In this document: piece after piece, positions 15,064 to 21,595 of the stretch
How positions within the stretch are numbered: position 1 is the stretch's first letter
Layout of the letters: the number at the start of each line of letters is the position of its first letter
Source of the DNA: Alkalihalobacillus alcalophilus ATCC 27647 = CGMCC 1.3604
GTDB lineage: Bacteria > Bacillota > Bacilli > Bacillales > Bacillaceae_D
DNA: 21,595 bases
Reading direction: 5' to 3'
Assembly (NCBI RefSeq): GCF_000292245.2
Contig: NZ_ALPT02000071.1
Span: 1-21,595, forward strand
Translations under genes and position numbers: made by a program
The notes under the pieces: model-generated
The model's database searches: none
Seen by the model: only the letters and a program-made list of their open reading frames with translations
Told to the model about the DNA's origin: nothing

Positions 15064-17289
15064 TTATTGCTTTGAAATCGGAGCAAATTTGGCAAATAAA
15101 CGTTTAATCCCTGTTGGCTGTGGAAAAGCAATATCTAATTCTAATGAATCGCCTTCCCCTCTTAAACTTACGACCGTGCCAACTCCCCATTTCTTATGAT
15201 TGGCTTTATCGCCGACCTTCCATTCAAATGTGTCTCCGCCTGTTTCTGTCATTTGTGGACGATGCGGGGTAGGAGCCTGTCGCGTTTGTGACCTAGACGT
15301 TTTCATCCACGCTGGTGTTGCTTTTTGCTCCTCGTGTAAAAGCTCAAGGCAATGTTCTGGCACTTCTTTAATAAATCTAGATGGTGGATTCGAATTAGTC
15401 CGACCATACATCGTTCTCAGCTTCGCATTTGTTAAATAAAGACGCTGCTCAGCACGCGTAATTCCGACATAGGCAAGGCGACGCTCCTCTTCCATTTCAT
15501 CCTCTTCAAATAAAGACCGGCTATGTGGGAAAACACCTTCCTCCATCCCGATTAAGAACACGACAGGGAATTCTAACCCTTTGGCTGAGTGTAACGTCAT
15601 TAGCGTAATCGCATCTTTCTTTTTCTCCTCTTCTTCCTCATCATCAAGTCGATCAATATCGGCGACAAGGGCTAAATCGGTTAAAAAGGCGACAAGGGTT
15701 TTGTCTTCGTTATTTTTTTCAAATTCTTGTGTTACCGTAATAAATTCATCGATATTTTCTAAACGACTTTGAGCTTCAATCGTCTGTTCATTTTTTAAAA
15801 CATCACGATAGCCTGTCCGCTCCAATAAATCTTCCACTAGCTCTGTCACAGATAAATAATCTTGCATTTGAATCCAATGGCCAAGCTGGTCTCGGAATTC
15901 TCTGAGCTTCGTCATCGCACGTGGAGTTACACCGGTTTGCTCAATTTCCTGAAGTACCGAAAAAATCGAAAGCCCATTAGCAATCGCATAAGAAGCAAGC
16001 TTATCAACCGTTGTCGCTCCAATTCCACGCTTAGGGACATTGACAATTCTTCTTAAACTAATATCATCATCCGGATTAGAAATCAGACGAAGATACGCAA
16101 GTACGTCCTTAATTTCTTTCCGATCATAGAATTTTGTCCCACCGACAATGTTGTATTCGATATTAGACTTCACAAAAAATTCCTCAATCACACGGGACTG
16201 AGCATTCGTCCGGTATAAAACAGCAACTTGAGAATTATTAAAGCCTTCTTCTCTCGTTGCTTCACGCACTTTTTCGACAACAAACTGAGCTTCTTCCTGC
16301 TCCGTTCCTGCTGCGTAATAATTAATTTTATTTCCTTGATCATTTTCCGTCCAAAGATTTTTCGGTTTTCGGTTACGGTTATTGCCAATGACTTGATTCG
16401 CCGCCTCTAAAATCGTTTTCGTTGAACGATAATTTTGTTCAAGTAAAATGACCGTAGAGGTTGGATAATCTTCTTCAAAGGAAAGAATGTTCGCAATATC
16501 CGCTCCACGCCAGCGATAAATCGACTGGTCGGAATCCCCTACGACACAAAGGTTTTGATATTTATCACTGATCATTTGGACGAGTAAGTACTGAGCTCGG
16601 TTTGTATCTTGGTACTCATCCACTAAAATGTATTGGAATTTGCGTTGGTAAAACTCTAACACCTCGGGCACTTGCTTAAACAAATCGATCGTTTTCATAA
16701 TCAGATCATCAAAGTCCATCGCATTATTGTTTTTTAAACGCTTCTGATATTCAACATACACTTCTGCTGCAGTTTGCTCATACAGCTGGGTTGCACTCGC
16801 GACAAACTCTTTTGGTTTTGTTAGTTCATTTTTGGCACTGCTAATCGTTCCAAGAATACTTCTTGCATCAAACTTTTTTGGATCTAAATTCTTTTCTTTT
16901 AAAATTTGCTTAATAACCGAAAGCTGATCGGCTGAATCAAGAATCGTAAAGTTACGACTGTAGCCAATCCGGTCGACATCTCGTCTTAAAATGCGCACGC
17001 ACATAGAGTGAAAAGTTGAAATCCAAATATCTTCCGCTACTGGTCCAACAAGTTTTGCGACACGATCCTTCATCTCACGTGCCGCTTTATTTGTAAAAGT
17101 AATCGCTAATACATTCCACGGAGCAATTCCTTTCTCACGTAATAAATAGGCAACCCGGTGCGTTAACACTCTCGTCTTTCCACTTCCAGCTCCAGCCATC
17201 AAAAGCAACGGTCCTTCCGTATGCTTCACCGCAGCCTTTTGCTCTGGGTTCAAACCCGCTAGCATTTTATCGATAATTCGTTCTTGCAT
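15064..17289 (-). CDS. pcrA: ATP-dependent 3'-5' DNA helicase PcrA
   Basis: PcrA is the UvrD-like superfamily 1 helicase of Gram-positive bacteria. It unwinds DNA in repair and rolling-circle replication and removes RecA or stalled RNA polymerase. All helicase motifs are present: Walker A AGAGSGKT (Lys38), DEYQDTN (II), GDSDQSIYRWRGA (III), EQNYRST (IV), LMTLHSAKGLEFPVVFL (V) and VGITRAEQRLYL (VI). The C-terminal Tudor-like RNA-polymerase-interaction domain is visible as VGDKANHKKWGVGTVVSL. The ATG at 17289 gives 741 residues, starting MQERIIDKMLAGLNPEQ, like other PcrA proteins. An upstream in-frame TTG at 17307 has no good ribosome binding site. It lies 51 bases after pcrB and 15 before ligA. 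Confidence 0.97.
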   Translation of the reverse strand: MQERIIDKMLAGLNPEQKAAVKHTEGPLLLMAGAGSGKTRVLTHRVAYLLREKGIAPWNVLAITFTNKAAREMKDRVAKLVGPVAEDIWISTFHSMCVRILRRDVDRIGYSRNFTILDSADQLSVIKQILKEKNLDPKKFDARSILGTISSAKNELTKPKEFVASATQLYEQTAAEVYVEYQKRLKNNNAMDFDDLIMKTIDLFKQVPEVLEFYQRKFQYILVDEYQDTNRAQYLLVQMISDKYQNLCVVGDSDQSIYRWRGADIANILSFEEDYPTSTVILLEQNYRSTKTILEAANQVIGNNRNRKPKNLWTENDQGNKINYYAAGTEQEEAQFVVEKVREATREEGFNNSQVAVLYRTNAQSRVIEEFFVKSNIEYNIVGGTKFYDRKEIKDVLAYLRLISNPDDDISLRRIVNVPKRGIGATTVDKLASYAIANGLSIFSVLQEIEQTGVTPRAMTKLREFRDQLGHWIQMQDYLSVTELVEDLLERTGYRDVLKNEQTIEAQSRLENIDEFITVTQEFEKNNEDKTLVAFLTDLALVADIDRLDDEEEEEKKKDAITLMTLHSAKGLEFPVVFLIGMEEGVFPHSRSLFEEDEMEEERRLAYVGITRAEQRLYLTNAKLRTMYGRTNSNPPSRFIKEVPEHCLELLHEEQKATPAWMKTSRSQTRQAPTPHRPQMTETGGDTFEWKVGDKANHKKWGVGTVVSLRGEGDSLELDIAFPQPTGIKRLFAKFAPISKQ

Positions 17290-17340
17290 ACGCTCACCAC
17301 CAAACAAATGTTCTTATTTTATCATAATAGATTTCTATCT

Positions 17341-18036
17341 TTATTGCAATGCACCTTTAACAGCCGAAACCGTTTTTAAGGCTGCCTCAAAATCTTCATA
17401 TATTAAATTCCCAATGACAATCGTATCCGCATAAGCGGCCATTTGTCTCGCCTGCTCTTCGGAACGAATGCCCCCACCATAAAAGAGCTTCGTTTGTTCT
17501 AATACCGCTGACACTTGTTTCACTGTATCCACATCGCCATATGTGCCACTATATTCTAAATAAAAAACAGGGAAACGATAAAGATTTTCAGCCATTCTTG
17601 CATACGCAATAATGTCATCTTGCTCTAAATCAACCTTCGCTTCTGTTAACTCAGCAACCTTTGAATCACGATTTAAAACACAATAGCCTTCCATCACGAC
17701 TTCATCCCAATTCATAATCGCCCCAAACTCTTTAATCGCTTGATGATGTCGGCCTAAAATCCATTCTCTTTTTTCACTATTCATCACAGACGGAATAAAA
17801 AAGTAATCACAGCCTGGAGTAATCGAATCGACATTAGATACTTCAAGTGCACATGAAATCGCATAGCGACGTACTTTAGCCATTACGTGTAACGTATTAT
17901 CAAGAGTCACTCCATCCGTGCCTCCAATAATAATTCCATCTGTTCCCGATTCACAAATCATTTCTATTTGTTCATCCGTCAACGCCCGATTCGGATCTAA
18001 TTTAAAAACATGACGCCACTCTTGATAGTTTAGCAT
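17341..18036 (-). CDS. pcrB: Heptaprenylglyceryl phosphate synthase
   Basis: PcrB is a TIM-barrel prenyltransferase that joins heptaprenyl diphosphate to sn-glycerol-1-phosphate, making an archaeal-type ether lipid found in Bacillales. The 231-residue protein has the family blocks WRHVFKLDPNRALTDEQIE, GTDGIIIGGTDGVT, YFIPSVMNS, VVMEGYCVLN, FYLEYSGTYGD and KLFYGGGIRS; the Gly-rich segments near the C-terminal ends of the strands bind the phosphates. AGGAGAT precedes the ATG at good spacing. It is first in pcrB-pcrA-ligA-camS, the order of B. subtilis, behind a sigma-A promoter. Length and motifs are normal. Confidence 0.96.
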   Translation of the reverse strand: MLNYQEWRHVFKLDPNRALTDEQIEMICESGTDGIIIGGTDGVTLDNTLHVMAKVRRYAISCALEVSNVDSITPGCDYFFIPSVMNSEKREWILGRHHQAIKEFGAIMNWDEVVMEGYCVLNRDSKVAELTEAKVDLEQDDIIAYARMAENLYRFPVFYLEYSGTYGDVDTVKQVSAVLEQTKLFYGGGIRSEEQARQMAAYADTIVIGNLIYEDFEAALKTVSAVKGALQ

Positions 18037-18107
18037 CTCAATCTCCTACTTCCCTACAATCTTTTTAACCATTCTACTCCAATTAAAATAGACTTATTCT
18101 GTTCGTC

Positions 18108-18136
18108 ATTATATCAAAGATAAAGACTGTTGTCGT
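18108..18136 (-). promoter_or_regulatory. pcrB-operon promoter
   Basis: On the minus strand ACGACA (18136-18131), a 17-base spacer and a perfect TATAAT (18113-18108) predict transcription starting near 18101, about 65 bases before pcrB. The remaining sequence up to the nitroreductase terminator (about 18140-18310) has short open frames without ribosome binding sites and nothing I can name. Confidence 0.65.
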
Positions 18137-18311
18137 TGCTTCTTCCCCGTTATCCTGTGACCAAATTGTAGAAAAGAATGGGAATGAGATTCTTTTTTCA
18201 TATAACAGTAGTGGGTAAACCGGAGTTGACGGCTTTACTCGGCTCTTTTTTCACACCAACGTCGACCAAGCCGCAGTTTCCGTTTAATATTTACTTTTCT
18301 TCTCTTCCCAT

Positions 18312-18357
18312 AAAAAAAAGACAACAAAGCTTTCATAAGCACTTTGTCGCCTTTTTT
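18312..18357 (-). terminator. Rho-independent terminator of the nitroreductase gene
   Basis: On the minus strand GGCGACAAAG (18351-18342) pairs fully with CTTTGTTGTC (18329-18320), two of the pairs being G-U, across a 12-base loop, followed by eight T residues. The wobble pairs work only in minus-strand RNA, so it belongs to the nitroreductase gene, which stops 13 bases upstream. Confidence 0.88.
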
Positions 18358-18369
18358 ATATCAATTTAC

Positions 18370-18945
18370 TCAATCATTAATTACAACTAGTTTATCTTCG
18401 ACTGATGTTCGTTTCTTTGCTTTTGGGACGATTTCATAATAACCGATATGCAAAGTTGCCACGATTTTTTCTCCCGGCTGAACCCCTACTGCTTCTCTAA
18501 AAATAGGATCGAGATTATAGGCATTTGTTTTCCAACAAACTCCTATTCCTTTTTCCCAAGCTAATAATTGGAAGTTTTGAATCATAGCGGATACGGCACA
18601 AATATCCTCTTCCCACTTTTTCTGTCTAGGGTCCTCTGGCATGACTACTAAAAGGTGCAACGGTATATCTTGATAATACTTTTCCATCGCCGCAGCCTTA
18701 TTCTCTTTTTGCTCGGCATTATATGTGTCAATCACGGCGTCTGCAAATTTCTTTTTTCCTTTTCCTTCAAAAGCAATAAAACGCCACGGCTCACGCTTTC
18801 CATGATTCGGAGCATATACGGCGTCATTTAAAAGCTCCACCATGTCCTGAAGTGGGATTGGATCTGTTTTGAAATCCCGTATGCTTCGACGCTCACGAAT
18901 TAATGTCGAAAGCGTACTCACTTTTTCATTCATAAAAACTCCCAT
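18370..18945 (-). CDS. Nitroreductase family flavoprotein, Fur-controlled
   Basis: This is an FMN-dependent NAD(P)H oxidoreductase of the nitroreductase superfamily, YdjA/YfhC-like subgroup, a soluble cytosolic enzyme whose natural substrate is not known. Family features are RERRSIRDF (the FMN phosphate-binding Arg cluster near residues 20-28), APNHGKREPWRF in the first third, and GIGVCWKTNAY with VATLHIGYYE toward the C-terminus. The ATG at 18945 follows AGGTGGTG at 6 bases and gives 191 residues; an ATG four codons later (18933) is also possible, and the GTG at 18957 is less likely. It stands alone between its own promoter and terminator. A near-consensus Fur box at the transcription start points to iron repression. 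B. subtilis yfhC, as I recall a Fur-regulon member, may be the counterpart. Confidence 0.85.
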   Translation of the reverse strand: MGVFMNEKVSTLSTLIRERRSIRDFKTDPIPLQDMVELLNDAVYAPNHGKREPWRFIAFEGKGKKKFADAVIDTYNAEQKENKAAAMEKYYQDIPLHLLVVMPEDPRQKKWEEDICAVSAMIQNFQLLAWEKGIGVCWKTNAYNLDPIFREAVGVQPGEKIVATLHIGYYEIVPKAKKRTSVEDKLVVIND

Positions 18946-18992
18946 TTTAAGCACCACCTATTCATCATTCTTTTATCGGCACCAATTAATAT

Positions 18993-19007
18993 TGATAATC
19001 ATTTTCA
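18993..19007. promoter_or_regulatory. Fur box at the nitroreductase promoter
   Basis: TGATAATCATTTTCA matches the 7-1-7 Fur consensus TGATAATnATTATCA at 13 of 14 defined bases; the surrounding 19-mer matches the classical Fur box at 16 of 19. It covers about +5 to +19 relative to the predicted transcription start, where binding would block transcription when iron is plentiful. Confidence 0.75.
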
Positions 19008-19018
19008 CTTATAACTAT

Positions 19019-19047
19019 AGTATAAAGGGACAAGTTATGAAGAGCAA
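19019..19047 (-). promoter_or_regulatory. Nitroreductase promoter
   Basis: On the minus strand TTGCTC (19047-19042), a 17-base spacer and TATACT (19024-19019) match sigma-A at 4/6 and 5/6. The predicted start near 19012 lies directly before the Fur box. Confidence 0.6.
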
Positions 19048-19144
19048 GTCTCGAGAACACTTTGCTTGTTTGCTTGCTTTCTAAGTAAAAACGTATCTAA
19101 CTTTTCTAATAGATAAACAAATGAAAAAGAGGGCTAAATGTACA

Positions 19145-19178
19145 AAAAAACCATTTCGAAAAATCAAAATGGTTTTTT
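19145..19178. terminator. Bidirectional terminator after the ybjQ-like gene
   Basis: AAAAAACCATTT (19145-19156) and its complement (19167-19178) form a 12-bp stem with a 10-base loop and T-runs on both strands. It lies 17 bases after the stop of the ybjQ-like gene, isolating it from the nitroreductase gene. Confidence 0.85.
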
Positions 19179-19194
19179 ACTATAAATTCAATTA

Positions 19195-19515
19195 TTATTT
19201 GGGACGAATAATAACGGCTGTTCCATAGGCAATAATCTCAGAGGCATTTGCCATAACCGTTGAGGTTTGCATCCGAAACCCGATGATTGCATTAGCCCCT
19301 TTTTTCTCAGCAGCTTTTTTCATTCTTTCCACTGCCAAACTGCGAGCTTCTTCCATCATTTCGCTGTAGCCTCTTATCTCTCCGCCAACTATTCCTTTTA
19401 ATGAAGCTGTAATATCGCGTCCGATATGTTTCGTTTGCACTGTTCCACCTTCTACAAAACCTAATACTTCTTCAACCGTATAGTTTGCTACTTCATTTGT
19501 TGTGACAACTAACAT
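19195..19515 (-). CDS. YbjQ/UPF0145 family protein (putative heavy-metal-binding)
   Basis: This small 106-residue protein belongs to the YbjQ/UPF0145 family (Pfam heavy-metal-binding domain, PF01906), which has no proven cellular function. It starts MLVVTTNEVANYTVEEVLGF and contains the conserved KHIGRDITASLKGIVGGEI, a helix rich in Glu, Arg and Lys (about residues 51-71), GANAIIGFRMQTSTV and the C-terminal EIIAYGTAVII. There is no signal peptide or membrane span, so it is presumably cytosolic. AAAGGGGG precedes the ATG. It lies 125 bases after ade, and no terminator is visible between them, so read-through from ade is possible; a terminator follows. Confidence 0.88.
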   Translation of the reverse strand: MLVVTTNEVANYTVEEVLGFVEGGTVQTKHIGRDITASLKGIVGGEIRGYSEMMEEARSLAVERMKKAAEKKGANAIIGFRMQTSTVMANASEIIAYGTAVIIRPK

Positions 19516-19640
19516 CTTGCCGCCCCCTTTTATTAAACCTATATTATCTAATTCTATTTACGTCGCCTGCAGACAAATGGTTTCATTTTTGAAGAATATT
19601 TACCTATCAATCAACATCTAGCCATTTTAATTTCTATCGG

Positions 19641-21380
19641 TTATTCTTGAATGCCTATATGAGTAAAGTTAGTGACGTCAAACAAGCCTCTATCTGTTAA
19701 TTTAAGCGCCGGAATAACTGGGAGTGCTAAAAAGGACAAGGTGATAAACGGGTTCCAGCCACCCTCAAAACCAATCTCCTCTAAGGCACGGTCGATCTTT
19801 TTCAAACGGGCATAAACTTCTTCAAATGGTTTTAAGCTCATCAACCCAGCTAACTCTAATGGTAACGATGCTAAAATCTCGTCTCCCTTTATGACCGCAA
19901 TTCCACCACGAATGTCTCTTACATGAGTGATTGCTGTATATAAACTTTTATCATCGACACCACAAGCCACGATATTATGAGAATCATGGGCAACGGTTGA
20001 AACAATTGCTCCTTCTTTTAAAGGTATCCCTTGGACAATTCCAACCCCGACATGACCAAGATTATGATGACGTTCAACGACGACCTGCTTTAAGAGCTGC
20101 TTTTCAACTGAGCTTTTAAACAACCCGTCCTCAACATCCACTTCTTCTTTTAAATGTTCCGTAATAATCGAGCCTGGTTTTGTCCGAATAATATTGGCCT
20201 TTTTGCCTTTTTCAAGTGGCAATGCTAATGATTCAAAAGTAAAATCGCGTAAACGTACACTATCAGTTAGTGAGAGAGGTGGGTCTACTTGATGACGTAA
20301 TTCGGTTATTAACTGACCAGCTTCAGCGACCTTCTCCCCTCTCACAAAAACTTGTTCAATTTCAAGATTTTCTAAATGACTCACAATCAAAACGTTTGCT
20401 TCATACCCTGGGGCAATCGCTCCTTTTTCTTTAAGGCCAAAACATTCAGCTGCATTTAGACTCGCCATTTGTATCGCTTGAAGCGGTTCAACTCCATGTT
20501 GAATCGCTAAACGAATACTTGCATCAATGCTTCCTTTTTCAACTATATCATCCAAATGTTTATCATCGGTTGAAAATACACAACGTCTTGCATTAGCAGT
20601 AGTTAAGATAGGCAGTAACGCTTCAACATCTTTGGCTGCTGTCCCTTCTCTCATTAACAAGTACATCCCTCGTCTAAGTCTTGCTAATCCTTCTTCTGCC
20701 GTTACTGCTTCATGATCATTGCGGATTCCCGCCGTCATATATGCATTTAATCCATCCTCATTAAGGCCAGCTGCATGACCATCAATTCCTGCTCCATTCT
20801 TTTTAGCAATATTCAGCTTTTGAAGCATTGATTCATCACCGGAAAGGACGGCAGGGTAATCCATTACTTCTCCTAAACCGTGTACTTCCTTATTTTGAAA
20901 TAATAAATCAATATCATTGATCGTTAAATCAGCGCCATTATTCTCAAAGGAGGTCGCTGGTACACATGATGGGGCCATTATTTTTACATCTAGAGGCAAA
21001 TCCTTAGAAGCATTGACCATGTATTGGACCGCATTTAATCCACCGACATTGGCAATTTCATGAGGATCAGCCATGACCGTTGTGACGCCTCTTGGAACGA
21101 CGATTTTCGCGAACTCTTCTGGGGGGACCATCGCAGATTCGATATGAACGTGACCATCAATAAAAGCAGGAGAAATGTATTGACCGTTCAATTCGACGAC
21201 CTCTTTTGCTTCCTCATACGAACCAATTCCAACGATATAACCATTTTTTATCGCCACATCTGCCTCATAAAGCGATAATGTAAACACATCAATGATTTTT
21301 CCATTTTTTAAAATTAAATCAGCCTCTTCTGTTTTAGCTGCTGCTGCAATCTTATCTTTCAACTCATTTTGATGAACCAT
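19641..21380 (-). CDS. ade: Adenine deaminase
   Basis: This metal-dependent amidohydrolase converts adenine to hypoxanthine and ammonia, feeding adenine into the guanine and inosine branch of purine salvage. The 579-residue protein has the AdeC layout. IDGHVHIES (His77 and His79, metal ligands), ADPHEIANVGG, GLGEVMDYP, IDGHAAGLNEDGLNAY and FSTDDKHLDDI lie in the catalytic barrel; MASLNAAECFGL and the adenine-deaminase C-terminal domain with DIRGGIAVIKGDEIL follow. It is the true Ade type, not the divergent YerA protein found near pcrB in B. subtilis. The ATG at 21380 has a GGCGGGTG-like site; a GTG two codons earlier (21386) is possible. A longer frame to 21440 lacks a ribosome binding site. 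Confidence 0.93.
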   Translation of the reverse strand: MVHQNELKDKIAAAAKTEEADLILKNGKIIDVFTLSLYEADVAIKNGYIVGIGSYEEAKEVVELNGQYISPAFIDGHVHIESAMVPPEEFAKIVVPRGVTTVMADPHEIANVGGLNAVQYMVNASKDLPLDVKIMAPSCVPATSFENNGADLTINDIDLLFQNKEVHGLGEVMDYPAVLSGDESMLQKLNIAKKNGAGIDGHAAGLNEDGLNAYMTAGIRNDHEAVTAEEGLARLRRGMYLLMREGTAAKDVEALLPILTTANARRCVFSTDDKHLDDIVEKGSIDASIRLAIQHGVEPLQAIQMASLNAAECFGLKEKGAIAPGYEANVLIVSHLENLEIEQVFVRGEKVAEAGQLITELRHQVDPPLSLTDSVRLRDFTFESLALPLEKGKKANIIRTKPGSIITEHLKEEVDVEDGLFKSSVEKQLLKQVVVERHHNLGHVGVGIVQGIPLKEGAIVSTVAHDSHNIVACGVDDKSLYTAITHVRDIRGGIAVIKGDEILASLPLELAGLMSLKPFEEVYARLKKIDRALEEIGFEGGWNPFITLSFLALPVIPALKLTDRGLFDVTNFTHIGIQE

Positions 21381-21463
21381 AAGCACACCCGCCTCATTAT
21401 GTATTTTTCCTATTGTAGTATGATTTGATTCAAAATGCACCTGGTTCGTGAGGAAATCACCGG

Positions 21464-21498
21464 AAAGGATTTATATCAATCCTTTGCTTTTAAGACAA
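21464..21498 (-). promoter_or_regulatory. ade promoter with palindrome over the -10
   Basis: On the minus strand TTGTCT (21498-21493), a 17-base spacer and TATAAA (21475-21470) form a sigma-A promoter about 85 bases before ade. An exact inverted repeat, AAAGGATT-6-AATCCTTT (21485-21464), covers the end of the spacer and the whole -10. A repressor bound there would block RNA polymerase. No T-run follows on the minus strand, and the repeat lies largely before the predicted transcription start, so it is more likely DNA-level control than a terminator. Confidence 0.55.
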
Positions 21499-21595
21499 TT
21501 AAGTTGAGGCATTGGCTTCTTTAGGTCGCTCCTCCCTCTTTTTTCACACTCTGTGTTGTCTTCGCTCCTAATTATGTTAATAACTAACCCCAATA

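Noticed and set aside
16188..16388. 66-codon minus-strand frame inside pcrA
   Set aside because: It is a second frame of the same strand inside the helicase gene, without start signal; pcrA itself is intact across this stretch, so it is not evidence of a frameshift.
18090..18240. Short minus-strand open frames between pcrB and the nitroreductase gene (about 23 and 30 codons)
   Set aside because: No ribosome binding sites, and they overlap the pcrB promoter; I could not tie them to any known small protein.
21499..21595. Possible gene at the right edge
   Set aside because: No open frame with a start signal or recognisable motif is visible in the last ~100 bases on either strand.

Overview
The window reads as a chromosomal segment of a low-GC Gram-positive bacterium of the Bacillaceae. 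The evidence is the set of Bacillus-type proteins (PcrB, CamS, GatCAB, a Nup-type transporter), the strong AGGAGG-like ribosome binding sites with frequent GTG starts, and the block pcrB-pcrA-ligA-camS-putP-gatCAB, which as I recall follows the Bacillus subtilis order pcrB-pcrA-ligA-yerH-yerI-opuE-gatC-gatA-gatB. The genus cannot be fixed from this sequence alone; AT-rich spacers and structured intergenic repeats would fit one of the alkaliphilic relatives. Every supported gene is on the minus strand, so transcription runs from right to left.

From right to left: an adenine deaminase gene (ade) with its own promoter and a palindrome over the -10; a small YbjQ/UPF0145 gene ending in a terminator; a nitroreductase gene with a near-consensus Fur box just downstream of its promoter; then the housekeeping operon pcrB-pcrA-ligA-camS (archaeal-type lipid synthase, DNA helicase, DNA ligase, lipoprotein). 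The camS stop codon is followed almost at once by a ~390-bp structured, repeat-like block with nested inverted repeats and terminator hairpins.

Next come ~470 bp of AT-rich DNA and a complete nucleoside ABC importer operon, nupNOPQ. A hairpin-rich 173-bp spacer separates the lipoprotein gene from the ATPase gene. Beyond a strong terminator lies a Na+/proline symporter gene (putP/opuE position). Directly in front of it, one base away, is an unlisted 34-codon ORF with a perfect Shine-Dalgarno sequence that encodes a hydrophobic single-span peptide. The gatC-gatA-gatB operon (Glu-tRNA(Gln)/Asp-tRNA(Asn) amidotransferase) follows with a clear sigma-A promoter. It ends in a long hairpin that is related in arms and loop to the hairpin after camS. 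The left edge holds the 5' part of an IS200/IS605-type tnpB gene cut by the window end.

Most of the window is ordinary housekeeping DNA. The parts worth a second look are the microprotein coupled to putP, the camS 3' repeat block and its sister hairpin after gatB, the Fur-controlled nitroreductase, the ade operator-like palindrome, and the spacer hairpins inside the nup operon. I saw no CRISPR array, rRNA, tRNA or recognised riboswitch.
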